Part shown: piece after piece, positions 46,697 to 55,645 of the stretch
How the letters are laid out: each line of letters begins with the position of its first letter
Numbering within the stretch: position 1 is the stretch's first letter
NCBI RefSeq assembly: GCF_019976755.1
Contig: NZ_AP023441.1
Coordinates: 1,857,501-1,921,500 of the forward strand
Origin: Nostoc sp. MS1
GTDB taxonomy: Bacteria; Cyanobacteriota; Cyanobacteriia; Cyanobacteriales; Nostocaceae
Direction: 5' to 3'
DNA length: 64,000 nucleotides
Program-made: the position numbers and the translations under genes
Notes under the pieces: generated by a model
The model's database searches: none
Told to the model about the DNA's origin: nothing
Seen by the model: only the letters and a program-made list of their open reading frames with translations

Positions 46697-47908
46697 CTAT
46701 TTCTCAATAAATTCATTTGATTGAGTTTCAAGCGATTGTGGCAAAGGTTGTTTATCAATAATTGCTTGATAAACTTTGCAAAGATTAACGGCAATACGAT
46801 CCCAAGTATAATTATTGAAAATAAAATCACGAGCGCGATCGCCCATTGCTTTTGCTTGTTCAGGTTCAGTTAAACACTCTATTAAAGAGTCAGCAATAGC
46901 ATTTGGACTAATCTCTACAACATGAGCTGCTTGTGCTGCTGCTGCTTCAGGAAAATTGCACCCAGTTGTAATTATACAGGGCAAACCTGAAGCCATTCCT
47001 TCCAAAATAGACATACTAAAACCTTCTGAATAAGAAGGTGCAACATATAAATTAGTGGCGGATAAAGCTGCATATTTTAATGAGCCATTCAACATTCCCG
47101 TAAAGGTAACTGCATCAAAACAGCCAGCCTGTAAAAAATAATTTTGAGCTTTTTCTAAAAAACCGATATTATCTGGCCCTGCTACTACTAGATGGGTATG
47201 AGGAAATTGTTGATGAACTTTAGCAAAAGCAGGAGCAAGTAAATCTAAACCCTTTTTAGGGTCAATACGACCAAGAAATAAAATCAAAGTTTTATTTTTA
47301 GTTTCAGGAAATTGTTGATAGAAAACTTCTGCCTCTGCTGGAAGTTCAAAGTCTTGGCGATGCACTCCATTAGGTACAAAAACACTGTGTTTGAACCTCA
47401 AAGCATTGATGTTTTGAAATTCTAAACTAGAGGTAGTTTGGATGGCTTGAGATTTTTGTATTAATTTATTCTCTATTATTGAATAATAAAGCTTTTTTTT
47501 CCACCCTTTATAAGATAAAGCCCACGGCTCTAACATTCCGTGAGGAGTTACAACATAGGGAGTTTGAGAAGATTTACATATCCAGTTGGCTATTGAGATA
47601 ATTGGTGCAAATACTGTTTGTGTATGAACTATTTCATATTTTTTGACATTATTAAATAGCCATTTCACTAAAGAGTAACTGATAATAAAATCATCTTGAT
47701 GCCAGCAAGGAAAATACTGTATTCGATAATTTTCTTGATTAATCCATTTATTTAATGGTACATCCAAATTATCTGTCCCATTAGCATTTGTTGTAATGAG
47801 ATCAACACTAACGTCTAGACGAGCAATTCCTTCTATTAGCTCCTTGACAATTTTTGAAGTTCCACCATAGATAGTACTAATATAAGGAGCAACAAATAAG
47901 ATTTTCAT
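46697..47908 (-). CDS. Glycosyltransferase family 4
   Basis: The 403-residue GT-B enzyme has an N-terminal acceptor domain beginning KILFVAPYISTIYGGTSK and a donor domain with LILFLGRIDPKKGLDLLAPAF (about 208-228). The retaining E-x7-E motif lies in YSEGFSMSILEGMASGLP. It should transfer a sugar from a nucleotide donor to a growing lipid-linked or polymeric glycan on the cytoplasmic face. The sugar is unknown. It lies between another GT4 gene and the YdcF-like gene. Confidence 0.92.
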   Translation of the reverse strand: MKILFVAPYISTIYGGTSKIVKELIEGIARLDVSVDLITTNANGTDNLDVPLNKWINQENYRIQYFPCWHQDDFIISYSLVKWLFNNVKKYEIVHTQTVFAPIISIANWICKSSQTPYVVTPHGMLEPWALSYKGWKKKLYYSIIENKLIQKSQAIQTTSSLEFQNINALRFKHSVFVPNGVHRQDFELPAEAEVFYQQFPETKNKTLILFLGRIDPKKGLDLLAPAFAKVHQQFPHTHLVVAGPDNIGFLEKAQNYFLQAGCFDAVTFTGMLNGSLKYAALSATNLYVAPSYSEGFSMSILEGMASGLPCIITTGCNFPEAAAAQAAHVVEISPNAIADSLIECLTEPEQAKAMGDRARDFIFNNYTWDRIAVNLCKVYQAIIDKQPLPQSLETQSNEFIEK

Positions 47909-47924
47909 ATTGAATATAAATAAT

Positions 47925-49109
47925 TTACATAATAGGTTTTCTTACTATATCAATAGCTTTTAAAAGTCCGTCAGCAAACTTTTGGGGAGAAAATTTATCT
48001 ACAATTTTTTGACTTAAATATCCCATTTTAGCTCTTGCAGCTGAATCCATTTGTTGAATGGCTAGCAAAGAAGCAGTTATTTGTTCTTGATTTTCAGGGT
48101 CAAATAACAAACCATTACTTCCATCTTCAACTAATTCATATCTTGCACCAACAGTACTGCTACATAAAATCGGCAACCCAGCAGCACAAGCTTCGTTTAA
48201 CACTAAACCCCATTGTTCTTGTAAAGCAGGATGGATAAAAGCATGAGCCAAGCCATACCAATCACCTATAGATTGGTAAGTGATAAAACCAGGCAAATGA
48301 ATACAATCTTGTAATTTTTGTTCCAAAATCAGATTGCGAATAGCAACTTCTTCTGCTCCACTACCGCAGATTACCAAATCCCAAGCTGTCTCAGCTCCTA
48401 TTTTCTGACGATAAGCAGTATATGCTTCTACAAGTCGAAAGACGTTTTTACGTTTGATGAGGCGAGTTACTACTATAAAATAAGGTTTTTCAGGTATATT
48501 TGGCTGCCTTTGTCTAGCCGCAACAGGATCGAGCCTAGCTATTTGTGCTTTTTGAGTAAAATAATCATTGTCAACTGCATCGTAACCAAGAAAAATCCGT
48601 TCAGGGGAAAAACCTAACTTGATTAAATAGTCACGATGTAGCTTTCCACCTACAAGGGCTGCATCATATTTTTTTACATAAAGCCAAGATTTTAACTGTT
48701 CTTTCCACCACTGTCGTCTTTCGTCATCCCATTTACTCTCACTCATCAATATTTTAGGGATACGATGTTTTTGACACCAAGAAAGGGCAGCACGAGATAT
48801 GGGAAATCCCCATCCGGGAATCACAACTACGTCGGGTTGTAAACTATCTAAACAAGAAGGTAGGAGAGAGGCTGGAACTTTAGATTCTTGATTGCGGGGA
48901 GTTGTGGGTGCTGTCGTTGCTGATGGTAATAAAGTTTTTAAAGGAAATGTAATTTCATGCTCTACATTACCCCAAGGATGTTCTTGAGTATTGTCTGTAA
49001 CTTGAATTGCGCTAAGATTCCAGCCTTTTTGCTGACAAGCTACGTAGGTAGCACGCAGTCTTGCAGCGTGATAACCTCCAATATTATAGAAAATAACGGT
49101 TATATTCAT
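47925..49109 (-). CDS. Glycosyltransferase family 4
   Basis: From ATG 49109 (MNITVIFYNIGGYHAARL) the protein has 394 residues. A TTG at 49127 is unlikely. It is a GT-B enzyme: the N-domain includes PDVVVIPGWGFPISRAAL, and the donor domain includes YFIVVTRLIKRKNVFRLVEA and the E-x7-E type segment LQEQWGLVLNEACAAGLP. It lies 16 bp before the next GT4 start, so the two are probably cotranscribed. Confidence 0.92.
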   Translation of the reverse strand: MNITVIFYNIGGYHAARLRATYVACQQKGWNLSAIQVTDNTQEHPWGNVEHEITFPLKTLLPSATTAPTTPRNQESKVPASLLPSCLDSLQPDVVVIPGWGFPISRAALSWCQKHRIPKILMSESKWDDERRQWWKEQLKSWLYVKKYDAALVGGKLHRDYLIKLGFSPERIFLGYDAVDNDYFTQKAQIARLDPVAARQRQPNIPEKPYFIVVTRLIKRKNVFRLVEAYTAYRQKIGAETAWDLVICGSGAEEVAIRNLILEQKLQDCIHLPGFITYQSIGDWYGLAHAFIHPALQEQWGLVLNEACAAGLPILCSSTVGARYELVEDGSNGLLFDPENQEQITASLLAIQQMDSAARAKMGYLSQKIVDKFSPQKFADGLLKAIDIVRKPIM

Positions 49110-49136
49110 AGCTAATAGTATTCTCAATACTCAAAT

Positions 49137-50450
49137 TTATGTCTGAAAGTAAAACGGTTTTCCTATTAGATAGTTGCGTTTGAAATAACTTCGTTTTATC
49201 CACAGCAACAAAAAACAAGGCCAAAACGCCATACCAAACCAAGCATAAATTCCTGGCAAATCTCCTCCACGCAAAAGAGGTATGAGACAAGCACACAAAA
49301 TAGCACGAATTAGGATGCTGGCAAAAGGATGAACTTTAGTAGTATAACGGACTATAGAGGCCAAAATTTTTCCATAAATAAAAGAACAAATAACAATTCC
49401 AGCAATTCCACCTTCGGCATAAAAGGAACCAATTAATGACGGTGAAATGCCTAACGTTCCTTTACCTTTATCAGTAGTCAGATTTAGTTTATTCATATAG
49501 CCGCCTACTGGTTTTTCAGACCACCAAGCTCTAGGTATGGGTCGCAGGAGAATTTCTAAATGCTCCATCCCTAAAGAGAAGGGTAAACGTTGAGGATAGA
49601 CCTGCTGTATCATAACGAAACCATCAACCATATTGGCATCTTCGGCACTAAATGCCCGTTCCCATGCTGACTGCTTAAGAGCATCTTCTGAAGCCACAGT
49701 GGAGCGCATAGCACCTGCTACGGTAAACACAGTAATACCCAAAACAGCAATAATCATAAAAATAATCATGCGAGTTTTTGGACGATAGGAAGAAGATAAA
49801 ATGATGGCACTAGCAAGCATCCATCCCAAAAATTGAAATCTACCAGTAGGACTAAAGGTGTAATAAGACACGCCTGATAGAATGGCAAAAGCCATGATTT
49901 TAGTACTCAGGAATTTAAAACCACCAAATTTCCAAACGCAAAGAATTAAGGTGGCAATTCCAATTAACACCATAGGAAATAAGTACAGGTAGCCGCTAAC
50001 TTCAAAAGCTAATGACTTTCCCGATGCTACTTGTGCTGCTACCCGATAGCGAACATACAAAATTATAGGTAGTCCAAGTAAACCAAAACGAATGACTATA
50101 GGATGTAACCACGCTAAAAACTGACGATCAGCAATAGGTTTAATAATTGGTAGAGATTCTTTTTGGAACAATATATAAGTAGCTACCAAGCAAATCTGAC
50201 CAAATACCATGTAATTTAGTGCAACTAAAGCATCTTGTGCGGTAATTGGACGAAATCCTCCTAATTCACCAAGAGTTACCCATTCGCCAAAGCCGCTAGT
50301 AACTGCCCAATATCGATAGGAGCTAATATAAAATAAGAAACTGTTTATAAATAGCGGGATTTCATCATTACGCCGCAGTATCCAAATCCCACTAAAAATA
50401 ATCAATCCAATTTGTGTGTAAGCTAAATAAGAAAATTCAAATAATGGCAT
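49137..50450 (-). CDS. Wzy-like polysaccharide polymerase or O-antigen ligase-type membrane protein
   Basis: The 437-residue protein has about ten membrane helices and a longer outside loop (about 225-335). That loop includes RPIPRAWWSEKPVGGYMNKL, a pattern seen in Wzy-type polymerases, and SLIGSFYAEGGIAGIVICSF follows in a helix pair. Sequence identity among such enzymes is low, so the call rests on topology, loop and neighbours. It should polymerise repeat units in the periplasm. It overlaps the upstream glycosyltransferase by 14 bp (start at ATG 50450). Confidence 0.78.
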   Translation of the reverse strand: MPLFEFSYLAYTQIGLIIFSGIWILRRNDEIPLFINSFLFYISSYRYWAVTSGFGEWVTLGELGGFRPITAQDALVALNYMVFGQICLVATYILFQKESLPIIKPIADRQFLAWLHPIVIRFGLLGLPIILYVRYRVAAQVASGKSLAFEVSGYLYLFPMVLIGIATLILCVWKFGGFKFLSTKIMAFAILSGVSYYTFSPTGRFQFLGWMLASAIILSSSYRPKTRMIIFMIIAVLGITVFTVAGAMRSTVASEDALKQSAWERAFSAEDANMVDGFVMIQQVYPQRLPFSLGMEHLEILLRPIPRAWWSEKPVGGYMNKLNLTTDKGKGTLGISPSLIGSFYAEGGIAGIVICSFIYGKILASIVRYTTKVHPFASILIRAILCACLIPLLRGGDLPGIYAWFGMAFWPCFLLLWIKRSYFKRNYLIGKPFYFQT

Positions 50451-51687
50451 AAGGCAGAGCTTGAAGTTGTTGCTGTAATTTCGTCAGACTAAAATTAGTA
50501 ATATCTATATGTCTTTGAGCAAAGGCTTCTAATTGCCGAGGATTATTTAAGCAAAAGTTAAGAGCTTGTGCGATCGCCACTCCACTAACATCTGATAGTA
50601 TCAATCCATTAAATTGATCTGTTACTACCTCACCACAAAATCGAGAAGTGATAATCGGCAATTTCCAAGCTTGAGCTTCTAATTGAGTTAATCCAAAACC
50701 ATCAGATAAGGTAGGAAATAGAAAAATATCTGCCTGCTGATAGTACATAGCTGTAGTACTTCTGGAAACTGAACCAATCCACTTTACTTTTTCTGGAGAT
50801 GGTTGAGGTGTAGAAATACCTTGAGAACCAACTAACCAAAATTCTATAGGTTGATTTTTTAGAAGTTCAGCTGCTTCTAAAAGTGCAGCCAGACCTTTTC
50901 TTAAAATTACTTGTCCCAAAAACAGTACTCTTAATGGTCTGTGTTCTGAAAAAACAGGGGGATAAATCCTCTGAAAATTATATGATTGTTCAGGTGGCTG
51001 ATAAGCCAAAGAAATGATATCTATTTTATGTTTAGGAATGCCTACTTGCTGTATAGCTTCACTTGACCAGAGTGAGTTGACAATAATTCTGTCAGCTAAT
51101 AAACATTCTTGCTGCCATCTATCCCAGTAATAAGAGGGTGCTGGTTGCCAATTTGATTGATAAAAAGGGTGTTTAATATGTTCTTCCATTACCAACTTTT
51201 CTTCTAATGGCCCAGGGTCAATTTGACCTAGAATCGTGCGCCAACCTAGAGATTTAGCATAACGGAAAACTTCTAAAGCTGCATAACTATATGCGAATAA
51301 AGTAGGACGAAAATTCAATTGAGATAGTTGGGGAGTAAGCTTGTATAATGCTCTGGTAGCTCGTTTTTGAAACCAATTATTGCGTTCAATAATATTTTCC
51401 CATCCCGCAGATTTTTTGATTTTTTGAGTTATTTCAAAGCTAATCAATGAACTGGTAAAAGCATGAACTGAAGCTGTCGCTAAATCTGCATGAAATCTTT
51501 CCCTAAGATTAGCTAATAAGGGTTTGGGTAATCCATTTAGCAAATAACTGGATTGTAACCATGCGTCGGTGATTAAATGCACTAACTGTCCAGACTGGTT
51601 TAGCGATCGCGGTATGGCATAATGCTCACGCGCTCCCAGTTGACAACATATCCACATAGAAGATTTATTATTCAACAATTTAGACAC
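50437..51687 (-). CDS. Glycosyltransferase family 4
   Basis: The 416-residue GT-B enzyme has an N-domain beginning MWICCQLGAREHYAIPRSL (from Met11) and a donor domain with LRVLFLGQVILRKGLAALLEAA and an E-x7-E segment in SDGFGLTQLEAQAWKLP. The frame start is GTG 51687, with a GAGA-type site upstream. ATG 51657 (residue 11) is an alternative because homologues begin near it. It heads the operon that includes the Wzy-like gene and is divergent from the beta-helix gene across a 361-bp spacer. Confidence 0.9.
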   Translation of the reverse strand: MSKLLNNKSSMWICCQLGAREHYAIPRSLNQSGQLVHLITDAWLQSSYLLNGLPKPLLANLRERFHADLATASVHAFTSSLISFEITQKIKKSAGWENIIERNNWFQKRATRALYKLTPQLSQLNFRPTLFAYSYAALEVFRYAKSLGWRTILGQIDPGPLEEKLVMEEHIKHPFYQSNWQPAPSYYWDRWQQECLLADRIIVNSLWSSEAIQQVGIPKHKIDIISLAYQPPEQSYNFQRIYPPVFSEHRPLRVLFLGQVILRKGLAALLEAAELLKNQPIEFWLVGSQGISTPQPSPEKVKWIGSVSRSTTAMYYQQADIFLFPTLSDGFGLTQLEAQAWKLPIITSRFCGEVVTDQFNGLILSDVSGVAIAQALNFCLNNPRQLEAFAQRHIDITNFSLTKLQQQLQALPYAII

Positions 51688-52048
51688 GTAATTCTCTGTA
51701 ACTACTATAAATAGAGGCTTGATTGTAAAAAATGGTTGATTTTATATACAATTTACAGTATTTTTACTTAAAAAAATATTTATATTTTTTTTATAAAAAT
51801 AAAATTTCCGTAAAGATTCTACTTGATAGAAGATTGATATCAAGGTTAATCTATGAAAAATAGATTGAAGTTAAGATATCAGCTTCTCACAGCTATATTT
51901 TAACAATTAAACAAGCATTATTAAAGGTTAGACAATTCATAAATCTGACCAAAAATAGGATTCTACTACTTTGTAGATATTGCTGGATTATGCCTTTTTC
52001 TGAGGAATAGTCGAATTTAGCGTGAGTAAAGTTTTAGGAGCTTAAATT
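51688..52048. other. Divergent spacer between glycosyltransferase and beta-helix genes
   Basis: The region is very AT-rich and must hold promoters for both directions. I see no confident -35/-10 pair or operator. A TTAGGAGC Shine-Dalgarno-like site precedes the beta-helix start. Confidence 0.5.
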
Positions 52049-53713
52049 ATGGATCGTCGCACATTTTTAATGCAGTTAGCTTTAGGCTCAGGAGCCAGTA
52101 CATTATATGGATTTTTTCTCAACAACTCATCAGTAATAGCTCAAGAGAAATCAATACATAAGAAAGTTTTAATTAGTCAAACTACCATAAACAATTTCGT
52201 GAATGTTTATCAATTTGGTAGATTAGTTAGTGGTAAAACAAATAGAGATTCTGTAAGAATATCAAATGCTAGAATCATCCAAAAAGCTATTGATACTGTT
52301 GGTCAACAAGGCGGTGGAACTATTTATATACCGACAGGATATTACCAAGTTTCTCCACAAATTTTAATAGGTGATTCGCCATCATCAATTGTTATTAACC
52401 ATGATAATATTACTCTAATTGGGGATGGTATTGGTAAGACTATTATTGAGAGTAGAGGTGCTTGGTCTCTGATCAATAACCAAGTTGTTAGAGGGCATGG
52501 AATTATGATTAGGGGTACTAACAATTCCTTTCAACCAAGAAAAAATATTACCATCAAAAATCTAGAATTATCTGGTGGTACCACTGGTTTCACTGGAAAT
52601 CGTGGATGGCCTGCTAATCCAACCAATGGTGATGGCTGGGACATTACTCATAAGGGTATAGTGTTAGACTTTGATAAATATTTAGATAATATTACAATTG
52701 ATTCTGTTTACGTACATGATTTTAGAGGAGAGGTAATTTATGCAGGGGGAATAGGTGTCGAAAAAGTTACTATATTAAATACAAAACTACATGCTTCTAA
52801 TGCCTCAATGTTAAGCCTTGATGCTAATCTTAGCGTTACTAAATGCCAGTTTTCACAAACAGCTAATGCTTGGGTTGAGAATGCACCAGTTTCGCCGAAT
52901 AAATCTTATTATTTTGATGAATGTATCTTTAAAGATTCTACAGCACATGGCTTAGTTGTCGCCCAAGGTAATTTTTCTGAAAACCGCAAAGTTATTGTAA
53001 CTAACTGTAGTTTTTACAACTCGCATGGAGGGATTTGTCCTTTTGGTGGGGCTAGTAATTTTGTTGTGACGAAAAATAAATTCTACGATATTAACAATGC
53101 TTTATTCACCAGTGGAATTAATAAAAATATTGAATTTTACGAAAATCAAATATATGGACAAACACAGCCAGTAACTACGGCTTATTTATTTGGTCAAGTG
53201 TCTAACGTATTAATAAAAAATAATAGCCATCAAGCCGCTACAAATACTAACGTGTCAAAAGCTAGCTGCATTTTTTATTATGGTGATTTAAAAAATATAA
53301 TTATAGATAATAATATATTTGAAAATTGCCGCACTCCTGAACAATTGGCGGAGCTTACTAATGAGCGTCCACTTTTCAAAAATAATCAGTACATTAATGT
53401 TGAGAGGCGCGACCTACAAGGGTCGGCGAATTTTTGGCAAGTATCATTACCTTATGTTATTGAACCAAAATGTGAAGAAGTAGTAGTGTCAAATATTACT
53501 AACAATTCAGTTATAACAATAGAAATGAATATTAGTCGTTATGTTGATGGTCAAGAGGTTTTAATTACAAGTGCTAGTGCAAGTGATAAAACGGTACTGA
53601 TTGCAAGTAATTGTCAAACTATTAAATCTGGAACAGATATAGCCTTAACTGGCCAAGGTCAACAAGTAAGGTTAAAATTTGATAAATCTATTTCTAAGTG
53701 GTCTAGAGTCTAA
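52049..53713 (+). CDS. Tat-exported right-handed beta-helix protein (pectate-lyase-like fold)
   Basis: The 554-residue protein has a twin-arginine signal (DRRTFLMQLALGSGAS, about 2-17, then a likely cleavage near VIAQ). A pectate-lyase-superfamily start follows: NARIIQKAIDTVGQQGGGTI and YIPTGYYQVSP (about 73-103). Repeating parallel beta-helix coils (about 105-460) are marked by runs such as NITLIGDGIGKT, NITIKNLELSGG and KVIVTNCSFYNSHGG. A C-terminal beta domain (about 465-554) may be a carbohydrate-binding or capping module. Such proteins bind, cut or epimerise polysaccharides. The active residues cannot be assigned. Position within the polysaccharide locus suggests it modifies the local polymer. 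Confidence 0.85.
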   Translation: MDRRTFLMQLALGSGASTLYGFFLNNSSVIAQEKSIHKKVLISQTTINNFVNVYQFGRLVSGKTNRDSVRISNARIIQKAIDTVGQQGGGTIYIPTGYYQVSPQILIGDSPSSIVINHDNITLIGDGIGKTIIESRGAWSLINNQVVRGHGIMIRGTNNSFQPRKNITIKNLELSGGTTGFTGNRGWPANPTNGDGWDITHKGIVLDFDKYLDNITIDSVYVHDFRGEVIYAGGIGVEKVTILNTKLHASNASMLSLDANLSVTKCQFSQTANAWVENAPVSPNKSYYFDECIFKDSTAHGLVVAQGNFSENRKVIVTNCSFYNSHGGICPFGGASNFVVTKNKFYDINNALFTSGINKNIEFYENQIYGQTQPVTTAYLFGQVSNVLIKNNSHQAATNTNVSKASCIFYYGDLKNIIIDNNIFENCRTPEQLAELTNERPLFKNNQYINVERRDLQGSANFWQVSLPYVIEPKCEEVVVSNITNNSVITIEMNISRYVDGQEVLITSASASDKTVLIASNCQTIKSGTDIALTGQGQQVRLKFDKSISKWSRV

Positions 53714-53765
53714 GCAATCGTCATGAAACTTAGGTTTTGGTGTAGCAGGAGTCTTATTACGAAGT

Positions 53766-53984
53766 CTAGATTAATGACAATTTTATCAAATAGTTTTTAC
53801 CTTTTAAAAAAGGACGCTGAGTGTAAGCCATGTCTAAAGTTATTGTTGTTTCATCAAAAATAGCTCCCACAAACTGAGGGATAAATTCAAAATTAATGCC
53901 AGCATATTGTGTCCAATTAGCGGGACTTAGACAAAAAGTAGCCAGAAAACAGACTAAAATGTATACCCAGAAAGACTTTGACAT
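53766..53984 (-). CDS. Small secreted or membrane-anchored protein, unknown
   Basis: From ATG 53984 the protein has 72 residues. An in-frame TTG at 54020 would add 12. An N-terminal hydrophobic helix (FWVYILVCFLATFCLSPA) looks like a signal or anchor, followed by a short polar and aromatic domain (FEFIPQFVGAIFDETTITLD). No family is recognised. It may be a fragment of a longer gene, since no ribosome site is evident. Confidence 0.4.
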   Translation of the reverse strand: MSKSFWVYILVCFLATFCLSPANWTQYAGINFEFIPQFVGAIFDETTITLDMAYTQRPFLKGKNYLIKLSLI

Positions 53985-54043
53985 CGTTTTAGGTAGTTTC
54001 TTGCTATATCTCGGTTTCAAGCATTTTTGAGCCTCTGGTGTAT

Positions 54044-54075
54044 TCTCCTTGCTATGTAATCTCCTTGCTATGTAA
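54044..54075. repeat. Perfect 16-bp tandem duplication
   Basis: TCTCCTTGCTATGTAA occurs twice back to back (54044-54059, 54060-54075), a recent slippage-type duplication in the spacer upstream of the small secreted protein. Confidence 0.85.
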
Positions 54076-54171
54076 GGGTTTGAGGCTTATTTCTGCGTCA
54101 AAAATGTTTAAGTCCCGTTAGAGGGAATAGTCAGATTAGGTTGGTCTGCAAGCCCTGGCTCAAAAGCAATT

Positions 54172-54246
54172 TAATGCTGCATTGACTTTAATGACTGTAG
54201 TTAAGTGTAAGGTAATGTTTGCCACTGCCTGTAATGCTGCATTGAC
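54172..54246. repeat. 15-bp direct repeats around the end of a GT2 gene
   Basis: TAATGCTGCATTGAC occurs at 54172-54186 (outside) and 54232-54246 (inside the last codons of the glycosyltransferase at 54201), exactly 60 bp apart. This suggests a past duplication or 3'-end exchange. Confidence 0.7.
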
Positions 54247-55073
54247 ATATTATGTCGATAGCTTTTAAATTTTTGAATGTCACTAAATCCAGCATATTCT
54301 CCCTGAAATTGTCCCCAACGTCTGACTTTAATTCCTAAAACGACCCTAGATGCCAAAGTGCGAGATTGCCTAATTAATTTGAGTTGGGGAGGTACAAACC
54401 AATCATTCCACAACACATTGTTCCTAGCGCCATAGAAGTCCATGCGATGCCAATTACGTCCTGTGTTGGAAGCCGTGTGATGAATCAAGAAGTGAGGAAA
54501 GTGATAGCAGTACCAATTTTTTTGGAAAGCTCTAGCTGCAATCTCCATCTCTTCACCTTGGTGAATTAACTCTTCACGATAACCTCCTAATTGCAGAAAG
54601 CGTTCTTTATGTAGAAGATGACCACAGCCTACAAAACATCTGACTGGGTATGGTTGGTCATCAAAAGATTGGTTTTGATATTGTGCAAGTACAGGGTTGT
54701 AAATAGGAAAACTAAGGCAGAATAGATTGTCTAGTGATTCTGCAAATCTAATGGCTGCTTCTAAGGAACCAGATACAGGGTAAGAATCATCATCTAAACT
54801 GAGGTAATATTTAGTCTGGATCAAGTGCGCTATCTGGTTCCGTCGAACAATTAAACCTTTTGATTCTGGAAATCGTTGGAGCTTGATATGAGGTAGTACA
54901 TCTGTAATATTGAAAGGAATAGATTCCTCCGAAGCATCGTCTAAAATTAGTAGAGGTAATGCTCCTAAACCCGCTTTACTAATATTGGTAAGTGTAATTT
55001 TCAAGTCTTGCCAGCGATTCTTAGTGGTAATACCAATAGTGACTAAGTTTGCTAGGTTTTCAGTTTCAGTCAT
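54201..55073 (-). CDS. Glycosyltransferase family 2
   Basis: The 290-residue GT-A enzyme has an N-terminal VTIGITTKNRWQDLKITLTN, the acidic LILDDASEES, the metal-binding LSLDDDSYPV and the acceptor-side QGEEMEIAARAFQ (ED-type motif). It should use a nucleotide sugar with a divalent metal. It starts at ATG 55073, overlapping the acetyltransferase stop (ATGA). The C-terminus is short, without a membrane helix. The last residues fall in a duplicated sequence. Confidence 0.92.
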   Translation of the reverse strand: MTETENLANLVTIGITTKNRWQDLKITLTNISKAGLGALPLLILDDASEESIPFNITDVLPHIKLQRFPESKGLIVRRNQIAHLIQTKYYLSLDDDSYPVSGSLEAAIRFAESLDNLFCLSFPIYNPVLAQYQNQSFDDQPYPVRCFVGCGHLLHKERFLQLGGYREELIHQGEEMEIAARAFQKNWYCYHFPHFLIHHTASNTGRNWHRMDFYGARNNVLWNDWFVPPQLKLIRQSRTLASRVVLGIKVRRWGQFQGEYAGFSDIQKFKSYRHNMSMQHYRQWQTLPYT

Positions 55074-55645
55074 TGCTCTGTTCGGTATTTAATCACTTTA
55101 GCAGGAACTCCTACTGCGATCGCATTTTCTGGTATATCTTTGGTGACAACACTGCCTGCACCAACTACAGCATCGTTACCAATTGTGACACCTTTGAGGA
55201 TTGTGACATTAGCACCAATCCAGACGCGATCGCCTAATCTAGTTGGTTTAGAAACCATCGGTTGTGCCAGAGGTGGTAAATTTATATCCAGACCGTGATC
55301 GTGATCGGTAATATAACAACTAGGGCCAATACCACAGTGCTTACCAATAATTAGTGATAAAGTCGCATCTATGAATGTATTGCGGTTGATGTAAGTGTAA
55401 GCACCAATATAAATTTTGGGATGAGATAGAGGTTCGCCACTACATAGTAATGTTACACCTTGATCTAAAGCACAGAAACTTTCTATTTCAATATCATCAA
55501 AGTTTCGAGGAATATCAACCTGTCGCAACCAGACATAGCCTTGTAGTTTTACACCCATAGATTTATAGTATAAATTACGACAACGACTGCTTAAACCTTG
55601 CTGAGTTCGTTGTAACAAAAGCAGTCCAACAGCGATTATTTTCAA
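55070..55645 (-). CDS. Hexapeptide-repeat acetyltransferase (WcaF/HpsU-like)
   Basis: The 191-residue left-handed beta-helix acyltransferase has hexapeptide coils through DRVWIGANVTILKGVTIGND and AVVGAGSVVTKDIPENAIAV. A His-bearing loop, YITDHDHGLDI, carries the likely catalytic His. It probably O-acetylates a sugar of the polysaccharide using acetyl-CoA. The start is TTG 55645, overlapping the upstream stop (TTGA), with AAGGA eight bases before it. The downstream gene overlaps by four bases (ATGA). The two overlaps show tight translational coupling of the trio. Confidence 0.88.
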   Translation of the reverse strand: MKIIAVGLLLLQRTQQGLSSRCRNLYYKSMGVKLQGYVWLRQVDIPRNFDDIEIESFCALDQGVTLLCSGEPLSHPKIYIGAYTYINRNTFIDATLSLIIGKHCGIGPSCYITDHDHGLDINLPPLAQPMVSKPTRLGDRVWIGANVTILKGVTIGNDAVVGAGSVVTKDIPENAIAVGVPAKVIKYRTEQ

